A stretch of 11,731 nt of DNA from Acidobacteriota bacterium (GTDB lineage Bacteria > Acidobacteriota > Terriglobia > Terriglobales > Acidobacteriaceae): assembly GCA_021778815.1 (NCBI GenBank), contig JAJYBW010000063.1, positions 1-11,731 on the forward strand. The letters run 5' to 3'. The notes below the pieces were generated by a model, which saw nothing but the letters and a program-made list of their open reading frames with translations, was not told the DNA's origin and ran no database searches. Numbering within the stretch: the first letter of the stretch is position 1; the number at the start of each line of letters is the position of its first letter. Of this stretch, positions 1-8,429 are shown piece after piece. The position numbers and the translations under genes are program-made.

Positions 1-1655
1 GGTCTCTGTCGTGGCACGAGCTTCGGGAGTTTGCGGTTGTGAGTTGCCTGCTCATATGCGTAGGCATAGCCGAGGAGATCACCGTCTTTCCATCGCACAC
101 CGGAGATTTCCAATCCGAATGGAAGACCGTCCGCATAGAATCCGCCGGGAACCGAGATAGCCGGAACTCCAATGCGGTTCACCCACGCCGTCTCGCTGCG
201 AGGGCCCCACTTGTAGGCGCCCGGGACTGTTTCGTCATTTGTTGGCACCTGCAACGAGGGATAGACAAAACCATCTAGCCGCCAGCGCTTTCTGGTGGCC
301 TCATACTCTGCCAATGCCGCTCGCTGCGGACCGTAATAGTTTTCCAAGGTTGCAGAGTCGGTTTCGATCAGTTTCTGGGGTGTGTCACCGCCCAGCATGA
401 AAGCAGGAAAGTGATTTCCCGTTGCCCTCTCATATTCCGATACGGAATGATATTGTGCAGGTCCGAAGTATTGCAGGAAGCGATCCAGTCCCTCCCTTCG
501 GTAGGGCTGAGTATTCACCTGCCGCACACGCGCAAAAAAGCTTTCCGGCAAGATTTCTTTGTCGATGATGACCGTCGCTCCTGCGGCGCGCATCTGCTCC
601 ACTGCTTTCATAAACGCCGCCCGCGTTTCAGCAGACACTGCGCCACCATTTGGCGGAGGCTCTGGATCATTGCGGTAAACATCGGGCGATCCCTCCAGCA
701 CGAACCATGGCACCCCGAATCTCTTTCCCTTCAGCGCGCCCTTCTTCAAATACTGGGTATACGGACCCGCTTCCGCCTTTTTGGCGCTTCCCTGTGTCCG
801 GGGATCTAAAGGGTCTTCTGCCTGCATTGCATACAGTGCGATGGCCGCACTTGTTACATCGCGCGCGAGAGGGCCTGTGTTGTCCCGCAGCCAATCCAGG
901 GGTTCGATTCCCGCGATGCTGGTCAGTCCTCGCGTCGGCAGCATACCGACTAAGCTATTGTTGGCGGCTGGCTGGCGTATCGAGTTTGCCGTATCGGTTC
1001 CAGTTCCGAGCACCGCGAAGTTAGCCGCTACAGCCGCTGCCGTTCCTCCGGATGAACCACCTGGCGAAAAGCGCACGTCGTACGCGTCGCCAGTCCTCCC
1101 CCCCGCAGAGCTTACATTGGTATCGCTCGCTGCAAAATCCGGCATATTTGTTTGGGCAAGAAGTACCGCTCCTGCTTCGCGAAGTCGCTGCACCACAACC
1201 GCGTCGCGGGGCGCCACCAGTTCCTCCCCGGGCCTGAGAAAGCCGATCCATCCCGCACTTGTTACCCACCCCTTCACGCTGGTGTTGGCTTTCACCAGGA
1301 TCGGCACACCCCAGAGTGAACCGTGCTTTGCGTGCTGCGGTTCCGCATCTTCCTCCGAAGCTCTTTGCAGCGCTCCATTTTTGTCCAGGTAAAGAATTGC
1401 GCGGTAGGTCCCGTCGTAGCGAGCAATGCGATCGAGATACCATTGCGTCACTTCCGTCACCGTATATCGGTGCTTTGCGTATAGCTTTTCCAAGCCCGGG
1501 ACAGTTACCTCCATCAGATCCCGATCCATATTTTTGACTTGAGTGGTTTTGTCGGGGTGCGCGCCCCTGGTACCAGGCTGAGCCGCAAACCCCGGTAGCC
1601 CCGTTATTACGACCGCCAGGAACAGAAAGACATGATCAAGGCCGCTTCGCTGCAA
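1..1655 (-). CDS. Exported amidase-signature family hydrolase, C-terminus cut by window edge
   Basis: An amidase-signature (AS) serine hydrolase, which cleaves carboxamide bonds. 551 codons are visible and the frame is still open at the left edge; the AS fold is essentially complete, so probably few residues are missing. The Ser-cisSer-Lys triad is visible: Lys122 in GVPILVKAN, cis-Ser201 in SPGGSSGGT and nucleophile Ser225 in TDTANSIRQPA. The 24-residue gap between the two serines equals that in fatty acid amide hydrolase. The usual KDN reads KAN and the usual GGSIR reads ANSIR. I chose the TTG at 1655 because GGAGGA lies 6 nt upstream and it gives a signal peptide (hydrophobic core about residues 9-24, ending GFAAQ). 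The next in-frame ATG (1529) would remove that signal. It lies 78 nt downstream of the D-aminoacylase-like gene on the same strand, so an operon is likely. The substrate cannot be read from sequence; peptide amides or N-acyl amino acid amides are plausible. Confidence 0.9.
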   Translation of the reverse strand, partial: MQRSGLDHVFLFLAVVITGLPGFAAQPGTRGAHPDKTTQVKNMDRDLMEVTVPGLEKLYAKHRYTVTEVTQWYLDRIARYDGTYRAILYLDKNGALQRASEEDAEPQHAKHGSLWGVPILVKANTSVKGWVTSAGWIGFLRPGEELVAPRDAVVVQRLREAGAVLLAQTNMPDFAASDTNVSSAGGRTGDAYDVRFSPGGSSGGTAAAVAANFAVLGTGTDTANSIRQPAANNSLVGMLPTRGLTSIAGIEPLDWLRDNTGPLARDVTSAAIALYAMQAEDPLDPRTQGSAKKAEAGPYTQYLKKGALKGKRFGVPWFVLEGSPDVYRNDPEPPPNGGAVSAETRAAFMKAVEQMRAAGATVIIDKEILPESFFARVRQVNTQPYRREGLDRFLQYFGPAQYHSVSEYERATGNHFPAFMLGGDTPQKLIETDSATLENYYGPQRAALAEYEATRKRWRLDGFVYPSLQVPTNDETVPGAYKWGPRSETAWVNRIGVPAISVPGGFYADGLPFGLEISGVRWKDGDLLGYAYAYEQATHNRKLPKLVPRQR

Positions 1656-1733
1656 GGGAATTCCTCCGAGTAGAGCCTGTTACAACCTGCGGTAATCAAG
1701 ATCATAGAGGATCAAAAACCAAAAACTTTCGAA

Positions 1734-3470
1734 TTACTGTGTTGCGGCTCGCTTATCGGCGGCGACGTATCCCGGGCCACGCAACACCTTTCCTGGAAGG
1801 GCGCCAGTCATCTTTCCGGCATCGATCACGGGAGTTCCATTGACGAGCACGTAATCCATGCCCCGCGAAAGCTGGTTGGGATTTTGGTACGTTGCAAGGT
1901 CGCGGATATTGTCCGGGTCAAAGATTACAATATCTGCCCACATGTCTTGCTTCAACACGCCCCGATCAGTAAATCGCATGCGCTGTGCCGGAAGGGCAGA
2001 AAACTTCCGAATCGCGTCCGGCAACGTGAGTTCGTGCTCTTCACGAACGTATTTGCGCAGGATTCGTGGAAAGGTTCCGTAGGCCCGTGGATGCGGATGA
2101 CCTTGACCGAGAATGCCTTGCGGGGAGATTCCGGCAGAGTCCGTATCGATCGATACCCACGGCTGTTGCAATGCCATCGTTACATCCGGCTGCGACATGC
2201 CAAACACGGCCACGTCTGTGGCAGCATTATCCTGGATCAGCAAATCAAAAACTGTGTCTATCGGATCTTTGTTCCATAGGTTGGCAATCTCAGCAAGCGT
2301 TTTGCCCTGCAGTGGCTGAAGCTCTGGATTTTGAACGCTGCAAATTAGCACAGCCTTCGGTCCAGGAATTTCTTGCCAAGGATTGTCCCATGTGGTGGTC
2401 GTTTTCAGCATGTCCTGTCGGATGCGCGCACGAGTGGCGGGATCCCGCAGCCGCGCCACCATCTTTACGTCACCTCCGTCGTGAGCCCAAGGAGGAATGA
2501 ACGCAGCCAGGTCATTGGACCATGCCGTGTAGGCATACGTGTCAGCGGAAATATCGATGCCGCGAGCACGCGCCGCATCGATCTTCGCGACAATCTCGGG
2601 CATCTTGCCCCAATTGTTCTTGCCCGCTGCCTTCAAGTGCCATATCTCGACTGGAATATCGGCTTCACTCCCAATGCGAATCGCCTCGTCGATCGCAACC
2701 ATGACCGCGTTGGACTCGCTGCGCATATGAGTGGCATAGATGCCGCCATATTGCGCCGCCACTGATGCAAGAGCAATCAATTCAGGAGTCCGTGCGTAGG
2801 GTGCGGGCGGATATTGCAGGGCGGTCGAAAGGCCAACGGCCCCGTCCAGCATTGCTTGCCGCACCAACGATTGCATCTCTCTTAGCTGTGCAGACGTCGG
2901 CTGCTTATCGTCGTCCCCCAGGACCACGCGGCGAACCTGGGTTGCCCCGACAAAGCTCGCAATGTTAGTACCGATGCCCTGCTTTTCCAGACGCGAAAAG
3001 TATTGATCGAAGGTACGCCAATCCGGATTGATCTGAAGGTGCTGGTACTGGCTTTGATCTGTCTGAACGATAGCGTCATTCAGGGGCGCAATCGAACTTC
3101 CTTCCCCAGTCACCTGGGTGGTGATGCCCTGATAAATCTTGGAAGGCAATCGGGGATCGACAAGGATCGTCTCTTCCGACTGGCCCAGCATGTCAATGAA
3201 TCCGGGGGCCACCACCTCTTCACGCGCGTCGATCGTGCGTTTGCGCGCAACTGCCGAGAGATTTCCGATGGCAGCGATCCTTCCGTCGCGAATGCCGATA
3301 TCCCCTGAATACCACGGCGAACCGGTTCCATCCATGATGTGGCCGTGGGCGATGACGATATCGAATATTTTGAGTTTCGAGGACTGGCCCAGGCACGCGG
3401 GAATGATGCAGCCGATGCAAAATACTGTGTAGAGTGCCCCGATTCGTGGAAGCAATGTTTTGGATTTCAT
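1734..3470 (-). CDS. Exported D-aminoacylase-like amidohydrolase (N-acyl-D-amino-acid deacylase family) with altered metal site
   Basis: A 578-residue amidohydrolase-superfamily protein of the D-aminoacylase type; known members hydrolyse N-acyl-D-amino acids to D-amino acid plus carboxylate. An N-terminal hydrophobic segment (about residues 10-28, ending PACLGQ) suggests export. The Cys26 context is a poor lipobox, so a soluble periplasmic form is more likely than a lipoprotein. Family landmarks in order: GHIMDGTGSPWYSGDIGI (43-60), APGFID (88-93), GITTQVTGEG (115-124), YATHMRSES with His248, IWHLKAAGK with His278, SIDTD (440-444), GQGHPHPRAYGTFPRIL, and the C-terminal ADIVIFDP. The canonical HxH after GFID is absent: this protein has MLGQSE (94-99). 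The Cys of the usual GNCG is replaced by Glu123. The start ATG has only a weak upstream AAGG, but it gives the signal sequence. It is probably co-transcribed with the downstream amidase. The family is clear; true D-aminoacylase activity is uncertain because of the changed metal ligands. Confidence 0.9.
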   Translation of the reverse strand: MKSKTLLPRIGALYTVFCIGCIIPACLGQSSKLKIFDIVIAHGHIMDGTGSPWYSGDIGIRDGRIAAIGNLSAVARKRTIDAREEVVAPGFIDMLGQSEETILVDPRLPSKIYQGITTQVTGEGSSIAPLNDAIVQTDQSQYQHLQINPDWRTFDQYFSRLEKQGIGTNIASFVGATQVRRVVLGDDDKQPTSAQLREMQSLVRQAMLDGAVGLSTALQYPPAPYARTPELIALASVAAQYGGIYATHMRSESNAVMVAIDEAIRIGSEADIPVEIWHLKAAGKNNWGKMPEIVAKIDAARARGIDISADTYAYTAWSNDLAAFIPPWAHDGGDVKMVARLRDPATRARIRQDMLKTTTTWDNPWQEIPGPKAVLICSVQNPELQPLQGKTLAEIANLWNKDPIDTVFDLLIQDNAATDVAVFGMSQPDVTMALQQPWVSIDTDSAGISPQGILGQGHPHPRAYGTFPRILRKYVREEHELTLPDAIRKFSALPAQRMRFTDRGVLKQDMWADIVIFDPDNIRDLATYQNPNQLSRGMDYVLVNGTPVIDAGKMTGALPGKVLRGPGYVAADKRAATQ

Positions 3471-3640
3471 AGAACCTTGGGCCGCGCAACCGATGTGACG
3501 GATTGTCCAAACACAAAACGAGAACCCATATCGTTTCTACAGGCTTCAACTGAGTTCGGCACTTGCAACAATTCGTGCATGCCGTTTCTCATTCACCCAA
3601 AGTATCATCCGGTATCGAAATTAACCATAGAAAATCGTTG

Positions 3641-3670
3641 TTGACAAACTTTCCGACCCTATCATAGGAT
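3641..3670 (+). promoter_or_regulatory. Candidate sigma-70 promoter for the TonB-dependent receptor gene
   Basis: A perfect -35 hexamer TTGACA (3641-3646) is followed after 18 bp by TAGGAT (3665-3670), a 4/6 match to the -10 consensus. Transcription would start near 3677 and give a leader of roughly 200 nt. On the opposite strand the same bases read TTGTCA, followed after 17 bp by TTAATT. That is a weak possible promoter for the divergent hydrolase genes, overlapping this one. Seen by eye only. Confidence 0.45.
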
Positions 3671-3678
3671 TCAGGCAA

Positions 3679-3702
3679 GTTGCAGCGATGGATGCCTGCA
3701 AC
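3679..3702 (+). repeat. Inverted repeat at the predicted transcription start (operator or leader hairpin)
   Basis: Perfect 7-bp arms GTTGCAG (3679-3685) and CTGCAAC (3696-3702) are separated by 10 nt. The element begins just downstream of the predicted -10 box. It could be an operator that blocks initiation or the first hairpin of the leader RNA. No regulator gene is nearby to suggest a partner. Confidence 0.4.
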
Positions 3703-3821
3703 ATTGTTTGCACATGCCTTTTGGGCAGTCGGTTTTACTTACCCTTGGGAATACCGGACTTCTCCAGTAGCGAACTCCGTCGGCTTTTCAGCAAATCGTT
3801 CGGAAGTACTCGATCCCAAAA

Positions 3822-3852
3822 GCGCTTCGCCTAAGTCTCCCCCTCGAAGCGC
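3822..3852 (+). promoter_or_regulatory. Leader hairpin just upstream of the receptor ribosome binding site
   Basis: Perfect 8-bp arms GCGCTTCG (3822-3829) and CGAAGCGC (3845-3852) flank a 15-nt pyrimidine-rich loop. The hairpin ends 15 nt before the GAGAGG ribosome binding site (3868-3873) and 27 nt before the ATG. It could affect translation initiation or mRNA stability. No known riboswitch consensus is recognisable in the leader. Confidence 0.4.
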
Positions 3853-3879
3853 GTGAAGCAACAACTTGAGAGGCAGCGA

Positions 3880-6800
3880 ATGAAACGGCATATCTCCAGC
3901 GCAATTTTAATCGCGGTCGTGACAGTATTTCTTCAGGTGCCGGTGGCGTTGTTCGCGCAACAGGCGACAACTTCAGTAAGCGGCATTGTCACTGATTCCA
4001 GTGGAGCCGTGTTGCCGAACGCGTCGGTGAGCATCACCCGCGGTGCGACAGGCCAAACTCTCAAAACTACGACCAATAACAACGGGGAGTACAGCTTTCA
4101 CCAGATCGATCCGGGTACTTGGACCGTAGGTATTAGCGCCAAGGGCTTTGGTGATCAGAGCAAAGAGGGTGAACTGCTGGTGAGCAAGCCGGCCACCATT
4201 AACTTTAAGATGGGCCTGCAGGCGATCGCCCAGACAGTAAACGTGACCGCAGAAACAGCTACCCTGAACACGAGTGACGCTACGCTTGGGAATGCCGTCG
4301 ACAATCGTACGATTCAGGGCTTGCCCATGATTGACCGCAACGTGCCCGATCTCCTCAGCCTGCAGCCGGGTGTTTTGTACCTGGGGCATGCGGTCGATGC
4401 CGGCCCTGGAACGGCGGGCACGGACAGTCGCACCGGTTCGGTCAACGGAGTCCGCTCCGATCAAGGCGACATTACCATGGACGGTCTAGATGACAATGAC
4501 CAGCGTACAGGCGACGCGTTTGTCGGAATTCTGCGGGAGACGCTGGATTCAATTGAAGAATTTCGTGTAACGACCGGAATGGCGAACTCCGACCAGGGAC
4601 GCTCTGCAGGCGCACAGGTGAACCTCTTGACGAAGAGTGGCACCGACAGTTTCCACGGCGCCGCCTACGAATACAACCGGAACACGAACACGTCCTCAAA
4701 CGACTGGTTTAACAAGGAAGCACAGCTCTCGAGCGGAGAGCCGAACAAGCCTGGAGAATACATTCGCAACACCTACGGCGCAGACGTTGGCGGTCCAATC
4801 AAAAGACGTAAGCTTTTCTTTTTTGGAAATTACGAAGCTTCCCATATTCGCGAGAATTCGCAAATTGTGCGGACGACACCTTTCGCTTCTTTCAAACAAG
4901 GCGACCTGAAATATACAAGCAATGGCAACGGTGTGACGTTGACGCCCACCCAAATTGCCAGCATGGATCCGAACTGCTCGTCGACCGGCACATGCCCTTG
5001 GGGGCCGGGAGTCGATCCGAACATTCTTACAGTGATGAATTTATATCCCACCGCGAATGGAACCGCTACGGGTGACGGCTTAAACTTCGGCTCCTACACA
5101 TTCTCCTCGCCTAATCCACAAAACCTGAACACTTCAATCGTGCGCTTGGATTGGAATCCGGTACCTCACCACCAATTGTTTGTTCGAGCCAACCTGCAGG
5201 ACGACACAACTGAAGGAATCCTGCAATTCCCCGGACAGCCTCCATCTTATGTGTTGCGGGACAATACGAAAGGTATCGGAGCGGGCGACACCTGGGAGAT
5301 CACGAATAACCTGGTCAATGATTTCCGCTACGGATACATTCGCCAAGGTTACAGCAATGCTGGGCAGGATTGCGGCGCCTATGTCACGTTTGCCTTTCTC
5401 TCGCAACCGACGGCAGAAACCTGTACGTCAATTGTGCATGTTCCGGTGCAGAACTTTGTCGAGAACATGACTTGGACACATGGAAACCATACCCTGTCAT
5501 ACGGAGCGGACCTTCGCATCATCACCAACTATGAAAATACTGACGCGAATTCCTATTCGACTGCGTCCGTGTACAACGAATGGCTTTCCGGTGGTGGCCC
5601 AATCGCGGGATCTGGAGGAAGTCTTGATCCCGGAGCGTTTGGCTACCCGCCGGTGGATGGAGATTTCTCAAACAATTACGATATCGCAGCCACATTAATC
5701 GCAGGGTTGGTCCCTCAAGTTACTGGCAAATACAATTTCCATGTTCAACCTGGCGGTCAAACTGGAGTTACTCTGCCGGAGGGCGCATACACTCCGTTAA
5801 ATTTCCTTTCGCATGAGTTCGAGTACTACATTCAGGACCAATGGCGGATCTATCCGAATATTACCCTCACACTCGGATTGCGGCAGGTCTTCTTGCAACC
5901 TCCTTATGAGACCAATGGACAGCAGGTACAGCCAACCATCGACACCCATCAGTGGTTTGTGAATCGTGTTGCCCAGGCAGCTAAAGGCATCACGGACCAG
6001 CCTGATCTGGCCTTCGCTCCTTCAGGAACGGCGAACGGCAAGCCTGGATATTGGAACATGGCATGGAACAACATCGCACCCCGATTAGCATTGGCGGTCG
6101 CGCTTGACAACAAGACCTCCGTACGGATGGGACTTGGAATGTACTACGATCATTTTGGCGAGGGCATCGTTGACGCGTTTGCCACGAATGGTTCATTCGG
6201 CCTGTCGACTTCGATCCAAAATCCGGATGGTCAATATACCGTGGATCAGGTGCCTAGATTTACGGGTATCAACAACCTACCTCCGTTGAAGGGCGTTAAC
6301 ATTCCGTCGACGATCCAGTATCCTTACACCCCTCCCAATAATGTCAACACTGGACTTGGCCTCGACTGGGGCGTCGATAACCGGATCAAAACGCCATATA
6401 CGATAGCCGCCGACTTTTCGATCCAGCGGGAACTACCTCATGGTTTCTCCGTTGAAGGTGACTACGTCGGCACATTTGGTCGACATTTGCTCCAGCAGCT
6501 CGATCTCGCAGAACCGTTGGACCTTGTAGATCCCCAATCGGGTATGGACTATTTTCACGCTGGTACCCTTCTCGCTAAAGCAGCGTATGCGGGACAAAAT
6601 ACTGTGCAACCCATCGCCTACTGGGAAGACCTCTTTCCCTATCTGAAGACGAGCGCGATGAGTGCCACACAGAACATTTACACGAATCTGTATCAGGGAC
6701 TGGCTGCAAACGGGGCCAACGACTCATATGCCCTGATCGTGCTTGACGCTTATTGCGATCCGAATAGCGGTGGCCTGGGTTGCGGCCCATATGAAGATGC

Positions 6801-7662
6801 AAATGGCAATGTGACCACGCGCTTTTACCAGCGCCAATTTTCCTCCTTGTATGCTTGGTCCTCTATTGGCACAAGTAGCTACAATGCTCTGCAGCTGACG
6901 GCGCGTAAGGTGACGAGTTCCGGACTGTCGTTCAACTTCAGCTACACATATTCAAACTCGATTGACATGGGCTCGGACGCGGAGCGTAACATTGGGACCG
7001 GTTCGTTCAGCAAGATCATCAACAGCTTTAATCCGAAGCTGAATCGCGGCCCATCGGATTTCGATGTTCGTCACCTGTTGACTGGCGATTTCATCTATCA
7101 GCTTCCGTTTGGTCGAGGCATGCGCTATGGCTCGCAGTCGAAAGCGGTTGTAAATGCGCTGATTGGTGGATGGACACTGTCCGGTATCACCCGCGTTTCC
7201 AGCGGATTGCCCTTTAGCGTTTACGGGCCTTACAGCTACCCGACAAATTTCGCATTCCTCAGTGCCGTCGTCCCGACTGGACCCATCAAGATGCACCGGC
7301 ATTTACTTAACAACCTTCCGGAAGCTTTTGCCGATCCGAATGCACTCAACACCGGGATCGCAACTGGCCATCCACTTCGCTACCCATATCCCGGGGAAGC
7401 GGGAGCGCGCAACGTATTCCGTGGAGACGGGTACCTGGAGCAGGATGGCAGCTTGTCGAAAGCGTGGAAGACCTATCGCGATCAGACCCTCCGGTTTGCA
7501 TGGGAAGTGTTCAACGTTACCAACACTTCCCGCTTTGACACCAATCCGATCAGCAGCTTTGGCGGCCTGAACGGCACTGTCACCAGCGCGGGCTTGGGTA
7601 TTTACAGCTCAGTTCTCGTCCAATCCCGCAAACAGCAATTTTCCTTGCGTTACGACTTTTAG
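3880..7662 (+). CDS. TonB-dependent receptor, Oar-like, with N-terminal carboxypeptidase-regulatory-like domain
   Basis: An outer-membrane TonB-dependent receptor of 1260 residues, the usual size for the Oar-like group common in Acidobacteriota. I chose the ATG at 3880 over an in-frame GTG at 3853 because GAGAGG lies 6 nt before it and the protein then begins directly with a signal peptide (MKRHISSAILI to ALFA, cleavage expected before QQ at 27). Residues about 30-112 form a carboxypeptidase-regulatory-like beta-sandwich (VSGIVTDSSGAVLPNASV, NNNGEYSFHQIDPGTW). A plug-like region follows (about 120-250, with ITMDGLDDND). The barrel then begins, with GGPIKRRKLFFFGNYE near residue 305 and a terminal RYDF ending in the aromatic residue expected of outer-membrane barrels. 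These proteins take up or bind large substrates using energy from TonB/ExbBD, which are not in this window. The ligand is unknown. Divergence from two exported amide hydrolases suggests a peptide or acylated amino acid, by context only. Confidence 0.93.
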   Translation: MKRHISSAILIAVVTVFLQVPVALFAQQATTSVSGIVTDSSGAVLPNASVSITRGATGQTLKTTTNNNGEYSFHQIDPGTWTVGISAKGFGDQSKEGELLVSKPATINFKMGLQAIAQTVNVTAETATLNTSDATLGNAVDNRTIQGLPMIDRNVPDLLSLQPGVLYLGHAVDAGPGTAGTDSRTGSVNGVRSDQGDITMDGLDDNDQRTGDAFVGILRETLDSIEEFRVTTGMANSDQGRSAGAQVNLLTKSGTDSFHGAAYEYNRNTNTSSNDWFNKEAQLSSGEPNKPGEYIRNTYGADVGGPIKRRKLFFFGNYEASHIRENSQIVRTTPFASFKQGDLKYTSNGNGVTLTPTQIASMDPNCSSTGTCPWGPGVDPNILTVMNLYPTANGTATGDGLNFGSYTFSSPNPQNLNTSIVRLDWNPVPHHQLFVRANLQDDTTEGILQFPGQPPSYVLRDNTKGIGAGDTWEITNNLVNDFRYGYIRQGYSNAGQDCGAYVTFAFLSQPTAETCTSIVHVPVQNFVENMTWTHGNHTLSYGADLRIITNYENTDANSYSTASVYNEWLSGGGPIAGSGGSLDPGAFGYPPVDGDFSNNYDIAATLIAGLVPQVTGKYNFHVQPGGQTGVTLPEGAYTPLNFLSHEFEYYIQDQWRIYPNITLTLGLRQVFLQPPYETNGQQVQPTIDTHQWFVNRVAQAAKGITDQPDLAFAPSGTANGKPGYWNMAWNNIAPRLALAVALDNKTSVRMGLGMYYDHFGEGIVDAFATNGSFGLSTSIQNPDGQYTVDQVPRFTGINNLPPLKGVNIPSTIQYPYTPPNNVNTGLGLDWGVDNRIKTPYTIAADFSIQRELPHGFSVEGDYVGTFGRHLLQQLDLAEPLDLVDPQSGMDYFHAGTLLAKAAYAGQNTVQPIAYWEDLFPYLKTSAMSATQNIYTNLYQGLAANGANDSYALIVLDAYCDPNSGGLGCGPYEDANGNVTTRFYQRQFSSLYAWSSIGTSSYNALQLTARKVTSSGLSFNFSYTYSNSIDMGSDAERNIGTGSFSKIINSFNPKLNRGPSDFDVRHLLTGDFIYQLPFGRGMRYGSQSKAVVNALIGGWTLSGITRVSSGLPFSVYGPYSYPTNFAFLSAVVPTGPIKMHRHLLNNLPEAFADPNALNTGIATGHPLRYPYPGEAGARNVFRGDGYLEQDGSLSKAWKTYRDQTLRFAWEVFNVTNTSRFDTNPISSFGGLNGTVTSAGLGIYSSVLVQSRKQQFSLRYDF

Positions 7663-7753
7663 TGACAGACCCTGACCCGCCGCAGATTCCCTAAGAATTA
7701 TGATCGATAGCGGGGCGGCTAGACCTGGAAGACAAACGAAGTTGCACCATGCA

Positions 7754-7778
7754 GCAGAGATGTTGAATTCCTCTCTGC
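7754..7778 (+). terminator. Possible transcription terminator hairpin after the receptor gene
   Basis: Perfect 7-bp arms GCAGAGA (7754-7760) and TCTCTGC (7772-7778) with an 11-nt loop lie about 90 nt after the receptor stop. There is no T-tract after it, so it is not a classical intrinsic terminator. It may protect the mRNA 3' end or have no function. Confidence 0.25.
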
Positions 7779-7882
7779 ATACCGGGGGAGGCCGCTGGAG
7801 TTTCGTTGTCAAAACCTGGTCTGCCCGGCGAATTTTGTACCAGTAGGCGAGAGAGAGAAACTGGGCAAAAGCAGCCGAGGAA

Positions 7883-8035
7883 ATGGCGAGGAAGATCTAT
7901 AAGCCGGAGGATGTTCGGATCAAGACGAGTGTCGCGGTGCGTGGGTGGACTGTCGACCCTCAAACCTCGCTGAAGTTAAAGCCAGTATCATCGCATTACA
8001 AGGTTTTCTCGACTTGCATCTCTCTGGAGAATTGA
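7883..8035 (+). pseudogene. Short ORF whose first ten residues resemble IS3-type OrfA, possible remnant
   Basis: A 50-codon frame starting MARKIYKPED. The first ten residues resemble the start of IS3-family OrfA proteins (typically MARK-YKPEE followed by a helix-turn-helix), as I remember the family. After that the similarity stops in all three frames. GAGG lies only 2 nt before the ATG, too close for a good ribosome binding site. The frame ends TGA one base before the next mini-ORF. It may be the relic of an insertion sequence start, or chance. Confidence 0.2.
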
Positions 8036-8036
8036 G

Positions 8037-8171
8037 ATGGCGGATCGTTTGTTTATCGCGTTGATTGGCAGCCGGGACGCCGGGAAATCGACCACTGAAT
8101 TGCGGCGCTTGTGCGCCGTCCAACAGCACAGCTCTGCGATCACGGAAGACGCGGCTTTGAGGGCTGCCTAG
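8037..8171 (+). pseudogene. 44-codon ORF with Walker A motif, possible truncated P-loop NTPase
   Basis: The frame starts MADRLFIALIGSRDAGKSTT: a short beta-strand (LFIALI) followed by GSRDAGKS, a textbook GxxxxGK[ST] Walker A motif at the N-terminus, as in many small GTPases and ATPases. GGAGA lies exactly 6 nt before the ATG, a strong ribosome binding site. After KSTT the sequence loses any resemblance to an NTPase and stops at codon 45, with no Walker B or further nucleotide-binding motif. The stop of the preceding mini-ORF is one base upstream, an arrangement compatible with translational coupling. The best reading is the 5' end of an NTPase gene that was truncated or decayed. An intact small protein with an NTP-binding loop is unlikely but not excluded. 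Confidence 0.3.
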
Positions 8172-8429
8172 CAATGTAACTAACTGGCCTGAGTCGAGCG
8201 CATAGTGACCGATGTCTATAGCCTTACGGCGTGGCTGTTTTGGGAAGGTTTGTGACAATTTGCGTCGTTACGGCCGCATTAGGATCGTGTTTATCCCGAC
8301 GCCTGCTCGGACGATCAGGACCGGCAATTCATCCATCCGTCCGTCTAACAATCAAAAACACTTGCGGCATGACAGAGGTCAAGAATCGAACGATTGGGCT
8401 AGATTGAGAAATGCTGTTGTGTATGGAAT

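Noticed and set aside
899..914. GGTTCGATTCC, resembling a tRNA T-arm.
   Set aside because: It lies inside the amidase coding sequence and no acceptor or anticodon stem surrounds it.
1105..1111. A run of seven C (G7 on the coding strand) inside the amidase gene, suspected as a frameshift.
   Set aside because: With seven G the frame continues unbroken from SSAGG into RTGDAYDVRFSPGGSSGG, so the gene is intact here.
3853..3879. GTG at 3853 as an earlier start for the TonB-dependent receptor.
   Set aside because: It lacks a good ribosome binding site, abuts the leader hairpin and would put charged residues in front of a standard signal peptide. The ATG at 3880 has GAGAGG at ideal spacing.
7920..8258. 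Minus-strand ORF of 112 codons in the gene-poor stretch.
   Set aside because: Composition is random-looking, there are no domain motifs, and it overlaps the better-supported mini-ORF with a ribosome binding site on the plus strand.
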